From Conchocele bisecta (lineage: Eukaryota > Mollusca > Bivalvia > Lucinida > Thyasiridae): a stretch of 64,000 nt of DNA. The DNA lies in NCBI GenBank assembly GCA_029237695.1, contig CM055277.1:38288242-38352241 (forward strand). Direction: 5' to 3'. A program made the position numbers and the translations under genes. The notes beneath the pieces were generated by a model that made no database searches, was not told the DNA's origin, and worked only from the letters and a program-made list of their open reading frames with translations. Below, in pieces: positions 52,753 to 63,594 of this stretch (positions within the stretch are counted from its first letter, which is position 1; every line of letters starts with the position of its first letter).

Positions 52753-53260
52753 TGTATATGCCCACTCAATAGGCACAAACTGTTCTTTATATCAGAGACA
52801 TCATCTGGGACATTTTCTGGCAAAATAAACATTCATTTATCATTACCCCACGTATTGATTATCATTATTATACATTGTATATCAGACGTAAATTTCCACA
52901 ACGATAGCAGGGGCGATAGCCGTGTTTCCTTAAAATGTTAACTGAAATAACTATTTATTCTCTGTATTTATTTTTTCATGTGCAATGATCATACTTTATG
53001 ATATGTCGAAAATATTTATTTTTTTCATGTGACTGCATCTAATTAGTATAAATAATTAAAAAACACCATGCCTCATTTATATATGAAAACAGCCTGATAC
53101 CACCGCGAGTCACTATCAGTAAAATAAATATTACTAAATGATTATATCTGTATAGCGGGCACTCGTAATATTTAGAACTGGTGGAATAGTGCCACAATTA
53201 TACTCTTATTTAATTCCTATAAATAACAGTTTGTGCAACTGAGTGGGCATGTACCTTTAA
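52753..53260. mobile_element. TTAA-flanked MITE, copy 1
   Basis: The right end GGGCATGTACCT|TTAA is intact; the left end (GTGTATATGCCCACTCA) is eroded. The interior matches 55292-55833, for example CCATGCCTCATTTA, GCGAGTCACTATCAGTAAAATAAAT and ATTATATCTGTATAGCGG. Confidence 0.75.
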
Positions 53261-53487
53261 GAGAGGCGCACCATGTTGTAATCGTGAACGGACATTATCA
53301 TCAAAGATAAACGATCCACACAATATATCGACATTATACCGTGAACATTGTAGTGCTAACTTTGCTCACTGCAGATTGTGAATGCCGCGTTATCATGGTT
53401 ATCGAACGATATTGTTTGTACCGGTACTGTATATTCTGGCACGTGTAGGGCATAATATAGTCCAGTGACACTTGTGATTGACAACAT

Positions 53488-53493
53488 TTTATT
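53488..53493 (-). terminator. Poly(A) signal AATAAA of the Gly/Met-rich gene
   Basis: AATAAA on the minus strand about 50 nt after the TAG at 53544, the expected distance for a terminal exon. Confidence 0.6.
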
Positions 53494-53543
53494 GAGATGA
53501 TATGCATTAAATATTTGCATGGGATTTACAGCAAGCCTCCAGT

Positions 53544-53712
53544 CTAACTGCCATCGCTAATGGCTTCTCCGGGTCCTTCCCCGCCCGCCCCGCCGGCACC
53601 ACCCGCACCGCCTGCCCCACCGGCTCCGCCGGCAGCGCCGGCAGCGCCAGCCCCGCCCTCTCCCGCAGCACCGCAGCACCACCTGCAGCACCACCTGCAG
53701 CACCACCCGCAG
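53544..53712 (-). CDS. Gly/Met-rich protein gene, terminal exon
   Basis: The acceptor CTATTTTACAG lies before 53712 and the stop TAG is at 53544. In the frame that ends there the C-terminus is a Gly/Ala run closing with GEGPGEAISDGS. Its 5' part in that frame is Cys/Trp/Arg-rich (CCRW repeats), whereas the other frame gives Ala/Gly repeats (AAGG) at the 5' part. This frame needs phase-2 entry, which fits the second of two donors in the preceding exon. Phase-1 entry, as in all other exons, would give AAGG repeats and then a different tail unless one base is missing near 53670. Confidence 0.65.
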
Positions 53713-53758
53713 CTGTAAAATAGGAAAACGTTTTCTTCTATAGCACTTTATAACACGG

Positions 53759-53925
53759 GAACCCACTGTTTCGACATTTCTGTCCAATGCCTTTATCAAG
53801 ATACGAACACACTGTTTCGACATTTCAGCCGAATGCCTTTATCAAGGTACAAACCCACTGTTCCAACGTTTTAGCCGAATGCCTTTATCAAGGTACGAAC
53901 CCATCGTTTCAACATTTCTGTCTTT
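53759..53925. repeat. 46-bp tandem repeat, 3.5 copies
   Basis: The unit contains CACTGTTTCGACATTTC and GAATGCCTTTATCAAGGTAC. It lies in the last intron of the minus-strand gene. An inverse of its end (CTTGATAAAGG) follows at 53939. Confidence 0.85.
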
Positions 53926-54161
53926 ATGAAGGCATTCTTGATAAAGGTCTTGGGGCGAAACACTGGAACAGTTTATCTTACTGCGGAAATAGTGCTTATA
54001 TTTGCAGCATGCAGATAACGAGTCTTCTAATGTACTCTATAAATATCACGCAATCTGATTGGCTAATGGTCATACATTACAGGTATATCATTGTTGATGA
54101 ACGGTCGTAAATTATTTCAATATGTATTCCTACGCCAGTAGTAAAGAAGCGCATTAGAAAT

Positions 54162-54326
54162 AGGTTAACCGCATTGTAATTTTGAAATTTGCGGCGTACA
54201 TCAGAAAATGATAGGTCGGAAAACATGTTTAATGGCTCCGCTAGCGCGTCACCATTAAACAGATTGTCCGACCTATTATTTTCTGATATACGCCGCAAAT
54301 TTGAAAATTACAATACAGTTAGCCCT
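54162..54326. mobile_element. 165-bp fold-back element
   Basis: The arms around TTGTAATTTT-GAAATTTGCGGCGTA and its inverse TACGCCGCAAATTT-GAAAATTACAA continue inward through CAGAAAATGATAGGTCGG. The loop contains GCTCCGCTAGCGCG. Confidence 0.75.
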
Positions 54327-54848
54327 ATAACTTGTATTATATCATAGAAACCAATAAAACAAAGTCAGCTAGTTTTATGTTTTAAATTACTGTAACTAGT
54401 TTATTGTTATCGCTCATTTGATGAGTCCTTACAAGATGGCTGAAATGAATGTTTACAACATACACTTTGCTGGATATATATGGGTTATCGAACTGCTTTA
54501 TAGTTAATTTAAGTAACCGTACACCTACTTGTATACTACTAATGACATACATCTTGCTTGTAAACCAGTAATGTTATTTCATGGCGAAATTCTGTCATGC
54601 GTTTACAGAAACTTCTAAAATAGGTAGGATGATAGGGTCGGGTTGCCCGCACCACAATACATGTTGGGCCTTACCACAGCCCGATGTGCATTGATGCCTC
54701 TTTAGCTATATAGCAGTGAATGTAGGTCATGGGACAATGTTTATCAACATTTCTGAATAAAATTGGTACTAGAAATCACACAGTTTGATTGGCCGTTACA
54801 TGCACGCTGTGGTATCAACAACAAAATCCTGTTCTAAATCAGTACAAT

Positions 54849-54950
54849 GGGCCCGGCCCTAATTCTGTAATTGTAACCCCCGCGAAGGCCGTGACCAGCA
54901 GTGTATCGGCCTTCGCGCGCGTTACAATTACTGAATTAGAGCCGGGCCCA
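54849..54950. mobile_element. 102-bp GC-ended palindrome
   Basis: GGGCCCGGCCCTAATTC and GAATTAGAGCCGGGCCC are inverse ends, and GTAATTGTAAC / GTTACAATTAC and CGCGAAGGCC / GGCCTTCGCG continue the stem. Its GGGCCCGG terminus resembles the palindrome at 48235. Confidence 0.8.
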
Positions 54951-55060
54951 ATGTAAATAATCCACTTCTATTGGTTGAACAGTTGTCTAATATCGCAGTA
55001 CAATTTTGTATGATTTACAAGAGGATTATGTCGTTCATACCACATAGTGCCTGGTTATAC

Positions 55061-55124
55061 CTACCCATGCCGCCGGCACCCATCGCACCGGCCATCATTC
55101 CACCTCCCATACCCATCGGCATCG
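55061..55124 (-). CDS. Gly/Met-rich protein gene, 60/64-nt exon
   Basis: Acceptor TGGTTACAG|CG. It reads, after completing a split Ala codon, MPMGMGGGMMAGAMGAGGMG. Two donors overlap: G|GTAGGT (exon 55065-55124, 60 nt, phase 1-1 like all other exons) and AG|GTATAA (exon 55061-55124, 64 nt, phase 2 exit, matching the frame that ends at TAG 53544). Confidence 0.75.
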
Positions 55125-55179
55125 CTGTAACCATAAAACACAAACGGTATGCATACTGCAGTGTAGCGATAAAACATTG

Positions 55180-55261
55180 GTATACAGCGGGGCTCCGGAT
55201 AAAACATTGATATACAGCGGTGCTCCGGATAAAACATTGATATACAGCGGGGCTCCAGATA
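55180..55261. repeat. 30-bp tandem repeat, about 3 copies
   Basis: Unit TATACAGCGGGGCTCCGGATAAAACATTGA; the last copy carries GCTCCAGATAAG, the TIR motif of the element at 23172. Confidence 0.85.
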
Positions 55262-55291
55262 AGGTAGTATTCTTATGTAGTAACTTTATCC

Positions 55292-55833
55292 TTAAAGGTA
55301 CATGCCCACTCAGCAGGCACAAAATGTTCTTTATATCAAATGATCATCCGAGACATTTCCTGGCAACATAAACATTCATTCACCATTACCCCACGTATTG
55401 ATTGGCATTATTATACATTTTATATCAGACGTTACTTTCCACACTGATATTAGGGGCGATAAGCGTGTTTCCTTAAAATGTTAACGGACATTACTATTTA
55501 TACTCTGTATTTATTTTTTGATGTGCAATTATCATACATTATAATCTGTCGAAAATATCATTTTTTTTAGGTGACTCATTTGATTAGTATAAATAATTAC
55601 AAAATACCATGCCTCATTTACATATGAAAATAGCCAGATACCAACGCGAGTCACTATCAGTAAAATAAATTTTACTAAATGATTATATCTGTATAGCGGC
55701 CACTCGTAATCTTTAGATCTGGTGGAATAGTGACACACGTATACACTTCCTATAAATAATTATATAATAATTATATAATATATAATTCCTATAAAGAACA
55801 GTTTGTGACTACTGAGTGGGCATGTACCTTTAA
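55292..55833. mobile_element. TTAA-flanked MITE, copy 2 (intact, 542 bp with TTAA)
   Basis: TTAA|AGGTACATGCCCACT at the left and AGTGGGCATGTACCT|TTAA at the right: exact inverted ends inside a TTAA duplication, the target used by piggyBac-type transposases. Internally it matches copies at 52753-53260 and 61164-61684 (reversed). No transposase. Confidence 0.88.
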
Positions 55834-55887
55834 TAATAAGTGGTCGCGTTGGTAATGAGAACGTAAACAACACAACAATGTAATTGA

Positions 55888-56280
55888 TGAAATGGCGAAC
55901 AGTGCAGATCCTGAGCAGACTGTGCGTATGCATATGTTGATCTGTATCTATACTGGTCGCATAACCCTTAAGCCCCATTTCTCCAGTCACAAACGCATGA
56001 TGAACGTCGACATAATTATTATATTAGTAATACAGTTAGTAATGTCGCTTCTGTCGAGTACACTTCAATTTAACCCTTTCACCCCTGAATAACTGGAATG
56101 GAATTTGATATGTTAATTTTGCAACCAATCCAATCATCACAGAATGATCTTCAGACTAGTCCATTTATGAAAAAGTGCAGATCGTGATGAGACGGCTCGT
56201 CACGAGCCGGCTCGTCTGGATCTACAGGGTTTGCCAATACCACTATACAGGCATGTGGTGTTGAAATGGTTAAGAGGCGG
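55888..56280. repeat. Fragments of two dispersed repeats
   Basis: 55888-55985 carries AACAGTGCAGATCCTGAG, TTGATCTGTATCTATACTGG and CGCATAACCCTTAAGCCCC. 56088-56280 carries the repeat that is interrupted at 41310-42085 (TGGAATTTGATATGTTAATT, AAAGTGCAGATCGTGATG). Confidence 0.65.
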
Positions 56281-56314
56281 GTGGGATAGACATCGACAGT
56301 TGCCTTATACATAC

Positions 56315-56794
56315 CACCTCCCATCATGGGCATCATCATCATTCCGCCCATCGCCATTCCACCCTTTGGCATTCCACCCATCGGCATTCCACCCATCGGC
56401 ATCATCATTCCACCCATGGCCATTCCACCCTTTGGCATTCCACCCATTGGCATTCCACCCATCGGCATTGGCATCATTCCACCCATGGCCATTCCACCCT
56501 TTGGCATCATTCCTCCCATTGGCATTCCACCCATCGGCATTCCACCCATCGGCATTGGCATCATTCCACCCATGGCCATTCCACCCTTTGGCATTCCACC
56601 CATTGGCATTGGCATTCCTCCCATCGGCATTCCCATCATCCCGCCCATGGCCATTCCACCCATCGGCATTGGCATCGGCATAGGCATACCTCCACCAATT
56701 CCCATACCGCCACCCATGGCCATTCCACCCATCGGCATTCCCATGCCTCCGCCACTCGGCATTCCACCCATCGGCATCATAGGCATAGGCATTC
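56315..56794 (-). CDS. Gly/Met-rich protein gene, 480-nt exon
   Basis: Acceptor TTATGTAACAG before 56794; donor GGTG|GTATGT at 56309-56314, again with a second donor (GTATAA) 4 nt further on. 160 codons, phase 1-1. Built from short repeats of [22 protein letters not shown] and MMPMPMGGM. Low complexity with Gly, Met, Pro, Ala and occasional Lys. The PPIGIP- and NADGWNA-type ORFs over it are shadows. Confidence 0.85.
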
Positions 56795-57103
56795 CTGTTA
56801 CATAAAGTATAAGCATTTACACGTGTATGTGTTGAAAATAAATCTGGAAACAAACATATGGTAGTATTCGTTTAAGATTGTGTCAGAAGAATGTGCAATG
56901 CGTGTCAGTTTTGACAAGTAAGAGTGAATAGTTTCGACAGTTTACACAATACCGTGCAATGTATTCCATTGCGCATTATAATGTCCCTAATCGCATGTCT
57001 TTTAATTTGAGTGATTAATTGAATAAACAATCTGCAGTAAATCGTACGGTCTAGAAGTGGAGAAAATAATGTTATCATGCATACCAACGCGTCTATTAAT
57101 GAA

Positions 57104-58572
57104 CTATGTCTACATGATGATGTTGTTGTCTATATGGCTGTGATCCCAAAACAGCCATCGGGCGTGGCAGCCACTTCTGCATTGGGCTGGCGCTGCTCTC
57201 CCCGTTAGTGTAAAATGTTTCACGTCAAAATGGGCGCCGGAATCCTGACATATTTCCATTTAACTACATCCAGAAGTTACTACATACGCACATGTTAGTC
57301 TAGTAACCGGCGCAATGAATTTGCGCCGGTACTAGACGACACTACGTTTATGCGATAGCTCTAAGTCGAGCTGAGTGGCATATTGTCAGGAGTTTTCGAT
57401 GTGAACCATTTTACGCCGGTTTTTTTAGCAGCTCTCCAGATTCAATAGTGGCAATTTTACGAAAACGGAAATCAGCGTTGGCTTAAGGACTGGTTATATA
57501 GAATATGAACGCTTGTTTCAAATGTAGTGGAATCATACATGTGACTGAATATCTATATAAAGTATATCTGACCCTGTTCTTCATAGGGTATATTATACAG
57601 AGCATTGAGTTGCCATCTACACCATTTTAGTCTGTACATGTTATCGGACAGTTTCACCACTTGGAAGGTTTGATACCTACAGCAAATAATATGACAGAAC
57701 ATCTAATACAAGTTGGTGCAATACGTCCCACATATATAGGACGACAATGTCCTATAAATATATTTCAGCAGACCACACAAAAAGCTACATGTCTGAGCAT
57801 TTCTACCATCATTCACAAAATATACAATGGACATCTTTTCAATGTGTAAAATGTCAATCTGATGCACTGTCTATTATTAGAAGTACATCTGACACAGGTA
57901 AAAGCCGTATTTATTCGCATTACAGGCAAGTAGCCAGTAGTGACAATACACCCAGATAACTACTTACAAGTCACTGAATTCGATACAGTATTTATGGTAA
58001 TACAGGTATATATCTACAGCACTGTGTATTGTTCTTACTGTTAGATAGTTTTTACTGAATTCTCAAACATTTGACCAAAGGGTCAACACACCCTTCAGGT
58101 ATCATACTTTGTATATAAATTTGATGAAAACAAGGCATAGCTTGCTGTAGTCAGATATCTCCCCATCATGTTGCACCAAATGTTATGTGTTTGTCATATT
58201 ATTAGTGGTATGTGTCAAACGCAATAAGAGGTAAAACTGGCTGATGTCTTGTACATGCTAAACTGGCCGACATGGAAACTCCGTGCACTGTGTTGGATAT
58301 AGTAAGAAGAGAATGTTCACATGTATGTTATGTATATATCCCATCACATTTACGAAGCAATTATGCATGAATCATTAGATGATCAGGGGCCACATGTGTC
58401 CTTAATTTTATTCCGGTCTCAACCCTGATACTCTTCGTATAAGTGTTACTAAATCAAAGTCGCCTACAATTAGAGAGTTATAGGTATACTGGTGCCATTG
58501 TATTAACGTACACTAACCAGCATGTCCCGTTCAGTTTGATCACATATGAGACACGCCATGTGATAGTATATC
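57104..58572. other. Intron sequence of the Gly/Met-rich gene
   Basis: No exon seen. 57209-57418 is an imperfect fold-back (GTGTAAAATGTTTCAC; GTGAACCATTTTACGCC) around a central hairpin CTAGTAACCGGCGCA / TGCGCCGGTACTAG. 57600-58560 is AT-rich with no structure I can support. Confidence 0.5.
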
Positions 58573-58735
58573 TTCGGACATATGCTTCATTTCATTAAAT
58601 ACGTTTACAAAATTTACATTGACAACATTTTCAGAGTACATGTTATGTACTCTGAAAGATTTGACTATATTTATGAAAAATATTGTAAATTTTGTAAACG
58701 TATTTAATGAAATTACGCAGATGTCCGGAGGTACA
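58573..58735. mobile_element. ~160-bp fold-back element
   Basis: CATTTCATTAAATACGTTTAC plus AAAATTTACA is inverted as TGTAAATTTTGTAAACG plus TATTTAATGAAATTACG. The inner arms hold AGAGTACATG/CATGTACTCT. Related to the elements at 22311 and 46900 through AAATATTGTAAATTTTG. Confidence 0.75.
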
Positions 58736-58800
58736 AAATCACAATCTTTGTCTCATATGGGTGTTGAATATTAGCAGTTGCACTCCAAGTATCAACTTAC

Positions 58801-59031
58801 CTCCTCCCATTCCTCCTTTACCGCCCATTGGCATCATCATTGGCATACCGCCCATACCTCCCATTGGCATACCGCCCATACCGCCCATGCCGCCCATTGG
58901 CATACCGCCCATACCGCCTATGCCGGCCATTGGCATACCGCTCATACCGCTCATACCGCCCATACCGCCCATGGGCATACCGCCCATCAGCATACCGCCG
59001 CCCATTGGCATACCGCCGCCCATTGCCATAC
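58801..59031 (-). CDS. Gly/Met-rich protein gene, 231-nt exon
   Basis: Acceptor TTATTCCAATTAG before 59031 and consensus donor GAG|GTAAGT at 58795-58800; 77 codons, phase 1-1. Reads repeats of [25 protein letters not shown] and ends KGGMGGG. More Gly-rich and simpler than the 480-nt exon. The HTAHTAH and YRPYRP ORFs on the other strand are shadows. Confidence 0.85.
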
Positions 59032-59488
59032 CTAATTGGAATAACACGCCCATGAGTTAAAGGTAAAATATGAAATGTAACTTTACATGTATTTACATTT
59101 CTTAGTTATGTGTGTTACCTTAAACCATTTGTATTACAATATACTGTACATGATTAAAACACAATCATTGATACATGCACTTATACACATTCTTGTCTCT
59201 CATTTATGTTGAATGCTAAACAATGATAGATCTACAGTGGAACCTCTCTAAAACGGACACCCTGTGAGGTCCCCTGTAGCTCAGGCTCCAGAGCAGTAAA
59301 TCGGGATCTGTGGCTGAAAATTACACCAACCGTTTGGTGTGAAAGCATACAGTTAGTGTGTACTTTAAATACCATTTACACTGTTCGGTCAGAACGGTTG
59401 GCTTGATTTTCATAAAGAAAGTCTTCCATCTATACAGCTGGCGTAATCCTGGTCACTTAACATACCATTTATGTAAACAGAAAGTCTA

Positions 59489-59858
59489 TGGAAGTGTCCG
59501 GGTGCCAATGCTAACATTGGACTTATCTCCTAAATAGGACTTACTATCTCCTAATTAGGAGATCTAATTAGGACTTATCTCCTAAATAGGACTTACTATC
59601 TCCTAATTAGGAGATACTAAGTCTTAATTAGGAGATACTACCTCTTAATTAGGAGATACTATCTCCTAATTAGGATTTAATATCTTACTATCTGTGCTGA
59701 TGCTAAAAAATAATGTATATCCTAACTATGAGATACTAACTCCTAATTAGGAGATAGTAAGCCCTAATTAGGAGATATAAAGTCCTAATTAGGAGATACT
59801 ATGTCCTAATTAGGAAATATATATATTTTAGCATTGACATCAGGACGCTTCCATAAAA
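59489..59858. mobile_element. Fold-back element packed with CTCCTAATTAGGAG palindromes
   Basis: Outer inverted ends: GGAAGTGTCC...CCAATGCTAA at the left and TTAGCATTGACATCAGGACGCTTCC at the right. Between them are about a dozen copies of CTCCTAATTAGGAG or near variants at ~22-bp spacing, separated by ATACTA/GACTTA. Each carries TAATTA, the core site of many homeodomain proteins. It lies in the intron between the 231-nt and 27-nt exons. Confidence 0.8.
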
Positions 59859-59925
59859 GTCAGTACGGGGATGTACGTGTTAAAATTCGTCACAGCGAGC
59901 ACAACCAAATAATGCATACACGTAC

Positions 59926-59952
59926 CTCTGCCGCCGGCATATCTCTTGTAAC
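59926..59952 (-). CDS. Gly/Met-rich protein gene, 27-nt microexon
   Basis: A strong acceptor (TTATTTCTCCACAG) and donor (AGAG|GTACGT) bound 27 nt. In phase 1, the only phase of the flanking exons, they read YKRYAGGR with split codons at both ends. Together with the KR end of the previous exon this gives a short basic/Tyr patch in an otherwise Gly/Met-rich protein. Phase agreement and good splice sites are the evidence; a transcript would be needed to be certain. Confidence 0.6.
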
Positions 59953-60119
59953 CTGTGGAGAAATAATTACAGAGGCAAGTTCAATACACCGTATGAACAC
60001 AATATATACCCATACATATACCTATAATGCACCTTATGGTGGCAATATCATGTATATGACATATATCAGTTATTTCGAACACGGATTAAACTAATAAGTA
60101 AACGATTAATGACGATGGA

Positions 60120-60660
60120 TGCTAGATGACTTTTTATTTTTGTAAAAAATACAATTTGATAATATAAACTAAATGCTGAAAACCGCATGTAAAAATAACA
60201 AATTTTAAAAACATTACACAGATTTGAAAAGTTTAATTAGCTGAAATATGCGCGTTCCACTATGACGTCATCGATGCACAATTATTTTCTATATTTATTT
60301 ATGTTAAGTTTAAGTGATTTTTCCTCGTTAATTTATTACACTAACTTGATAATTTATGATGAAATAAATAAAAAATTAAAAAAAATATTATTTTTTTTAT
60401 TGCGATTTTCAAAATTGTGTTGGTAAACAATTTCATAAATTGAATAAAATGTACAATTATGAAAACTTGCATAACTTGTTATCGGATTATACATGTAATA
60501 TTTTCATTGGGTTTTCTGTATTGTCATTATCTATCAGTTTACAAACTATATATTTGTGTATTCCACTTTAAGCGATGAAACATTTTATCTATTTATGTGT
60601 ATAAACCAACAGAAAAATCAGAGAAATAAAATTATGCACGACAATAAACCCGTTACAGTG
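60120..60660. other. AT-rich intron sequence
   Basis: Very AT-rich, with no exon, hairpin or repeat that I can support. Confidence 0.5.
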
Positions 60661-60662
60661 AG

Positions 60663-60665
60663 AAC

Positions 60666-60745
<80 letters not shown>
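60663..60745. repeat. (TATCTAC)n, about 11 copies
   Basis: Perfect 7-bp tandem repeat CTACTAT. Seven is not a multiple of three, so the ORF through it cycles Tyr/Leu/Ser/Thr/Ile and is not a gene. Confidence 0.95.
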
Positions 60746-60782
60746 GGCACTGGCTCTCAGATATGCCTAGAAAGTGACGACT

Positions 60783-60985
60783 TCGTACGACTAAAATTTT
60801 CGTAAGTGCAAAAGTATGATAGTCTGTAAATTTCATATTAACAATGTTTTCTTGTAAACAATTATTGGATTTACATTTATTGAGCTTAGGCTGCTTATGT
60901 AAATCCATCAATTGAAATTTCCAGACGATCCTAAATTGGCATTTACGAACATTTTAGTCGTACGAAGTTTAGTGAAACGCGTCTC
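60783..60985. repeat. Dispersed element with TACGAA ends, copy 2
   Basis: CGTACGACTAAAATTTTCG at the left and CGAACATTTTAGTCGTACG at the right are inverse ends; the interior matches 47105-47312. A partial reversed copy is at 61848-61965. Confidence 0.7.
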
Positions 60986-61163
60986 ATATTAGGAAGAATA
61001 TTTTAATTGTAGATTCGTATCTTATTTCTGAGCCCAGTGGTACTTATATGTCACTTGCAAAACATCGGGGATTGGTAAAAAACATGTGTATAATACTGAA
61101 AAATAACTAGCGTTGAACATCCAGATAGTGTGCACCTGACACATCATCTGAGACACAATCACT

Positions 61164-61684
61164 TTAAAGGTACATGCCCACTCAGTAGGTACAACATGTT
61201 CTTTGTAGGAATTAAGCAAGTGTATGATTGTGCCACTGTTCCACCAGTTTTAAAAATTACGAGTGCCCGCTATACATATATAATCAGTTAATAATATGTA
61301 TTTTACTGATAGTGACTCGCGGTGGTATCAGGCTATTTTCATATGCAAATGAGGCATGATATTTATTTTAATTACATGTACTTATACTAATTAAATGCGT
61401 CACCTGAAAAAATAATATTTTCGACAGATTTTAAATTGTGATCATTGCACATCAAAAAATAAATACAGATACTAAATAGTAATGTCCGTTAACATTTTAA
61501 TGAAACACGGTTATCGTCCATGATATCTGTGGAAATTTACGTCCAATATAAAATGTATAAAAATGCCAATCAATACGTGGGGTAATGGTGAATGGATATT
61601 TATTTTGCCAGAAAATGACTCAGATGATGTCTCTGATATAAAGAATATTTTGTGCCTAGTGAGTGAGTGGGCATGCACCTTTAA
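61164..61684. mobile_element. TTAA-flanked MITE, copy 3 (reversed)
   Basis: TTAA|AGGTACATGCCCACTC and GAGTGGGCATGCACCT|TTAA ends. The interior is the reverse complement of copies 1 and 2, for example GAGTGCCCGCTATAC and GACTCGCGGTGGTATCAGGC. No transposase. Confidence 0.85.
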
Positions 61685-62025
61685 TAGAGAAATGCCATTA
61701 TGTTGAGTGTGGATGTCGATTTGTTTGACTATCGGAAAGAAACGACATTTGAAAGTGCTTACAGGGCAACTCATATACATAATGGGCATACGTGTAAGAC
61801 CATACGCTGTAATAAATCCAATTTTAGGGAGATACCTGGGGGCCGTTTCACTAAGCTTTGTACGACTAAAATGTTCGTTAATTAAGGATCGTCTGGAAAT
61901 GTGTATGCAGCATATACCCAATAAATGAAAATCCAATAATCGTTTACAAGAAAACATTGTTAAACAAAATCGCATGGCGTGTGTCATATGGGGTATTCAG
62001 TTAAGCGACTATATAAGGTACTTAC

Positions 62026-62709
62026 GGCGTTTCCCACCTCCAGCTCCCATTCCCATGCCTGGCATCATCGGAGGCATCATCCCGCCGCCCATCCCACCGC
62101 CCATCGGCATTCCACCGCCCATCTTGCCCTTGCCGCCCATCGGAGGCATCATCCCGCCGCCCATTCCGCCACCCATCGGCATCATCGGCATTCCACCGCC
62201 CATCGGAGGCATCATCCCGCCGCCCATCCCGCCACCCATCGACATCATCGGCATTCCACGGCCAATCTTGCCCATTCCACCCATCGGAGGCATCATTCCG
62301 CCTCCCATCCCGCCACCCATCGGCATTCCACCGCCCATCTTGCCCATTCCAGCCATCGGAGGCATCATACCGCCGCCCATCCCGCCACCCATCGGCATCA
62401 TCGGCATTCCACCGCCCATCTTGCCCATTCCGCCCATCGGAGGCATCATCATACCGCCTCCCATCGGCATAGGCGGCTTCATCGGCATTCCGCCCATCCC
62501 AGCGCCCATCTTCATACCGCCCATCATTGGAGGCATCATTCCGCCCATTGGCATCATTCCGCCCATCATCGGCATCATTCCGCCCATCGGCATCATTCCG
62601 CCCATTGGCATCATCGGCATCCCTGCACCCATTTTACCCATTCCACCCATCATTGGTGGCATCATTCCTCCACCGCCCATTGACATCATTCCCCCGCCAC
62701 CACCGCCGC
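62026..62709 (-). CDS. Gly/Met-rich protein gene, 684-nt exon
   Basis: Acceptor TTTTTGTTTAG before 62709; donor CGCC|GTAAGT at 62020-62025. 228 codons, phase 1-1. Starts with a Gly run, then repeats built from [27 protein letters not shown] and variants with occasional Lys, and ends in GAGGGKR. It is the largest exon here and the first in the window; no start codon or signal peptide is visible, so the N-terminus lies beyond the right edge. The composition recalls Met/Gly-rich shell-matrix or structural proteins of molluscs, but I do not recognise the gene. Confidence 0.87.
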
Positions 62710-63594
62710 CTAAACAAAAATGTGAACATACTCCCTGTTTGGACCACATACTTATACAGTGGAACCTTTATAAACCGGACACCGCATCTCATTTCTTCTA
62801 AACAAGAGAACCATTTAAATAAGAGTATATTTTGGAATGGCCATCGTTATAAGTGGCAAATACTACATTTCTATACAAATTTACGTTTTGGAGTCAACCC
62901 CCCTTTAAACGTGACCGAATCAGCTTTAAAAAATAGGTTTAACCACGCTAAATCATCAGGTATTCATGCGTTGTGTAGTACGTTAAAATAATAAGCCACA
63001 TTTGTTATGCCATAGACACTCTATTCTTGCAGAAACCAGTCAATGTATGCACTAATCCACTTCACAGACATGTTAATGTATCATTTACTTCAGTTTCAAG
63101 CAAATGCTTTGGGATTATTTTGTAAGTCGGAGCATGTTTGTCATGTGAGGTGGTTTAAATTCTAGCCACTGACTTTTTGCGCCATCACCAGGGTGGTCAC
63201 AGGCGATTGAATTTATCTATCTTAACACTAATTAAACCTATATTTTAATTAGTGAATATCCAGAGCAGAATGGGTACAGGTTATGAGAAAATAGGTCCCA
63301 CAACATCCATACGAAAAATGAAAGGAGCGGAGAATAGCAAACTGTGTGGTCATTAGTTCGTTTATATAGAAACAATCAATGGTAGTGGTGGACCAATACC
63401 CGCGTGGGTCCTAACGTCAAATAGCTAAGGCGCTCTCTTGATATACACATACATTACGTGCGGGCAAGGTTACTATACGTGACACAAACAACGTATGTAC
63501 GACTATCAGAGGTTGCATGTGTGACATATCGGTAAGGTCCATCATCATCATAATATTACGTTTTCAGAACGTACTAAGGGTAAGTTGGGATAAG

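Noticed and set aside
60556..60777. 73-aa ORF with YLLSTIYYLLST.
   Set aside because: Produced by the (TATCTAC)n repeat.
56326..62801. Plus-strand ORFs of IPPIGIP, HTAHTAH and PSAFHPSA type.
   Set aside because: Antisense of the Gly/Met-rich exons, which have splice sites, phases and a poly(A) signal on the minus strand.
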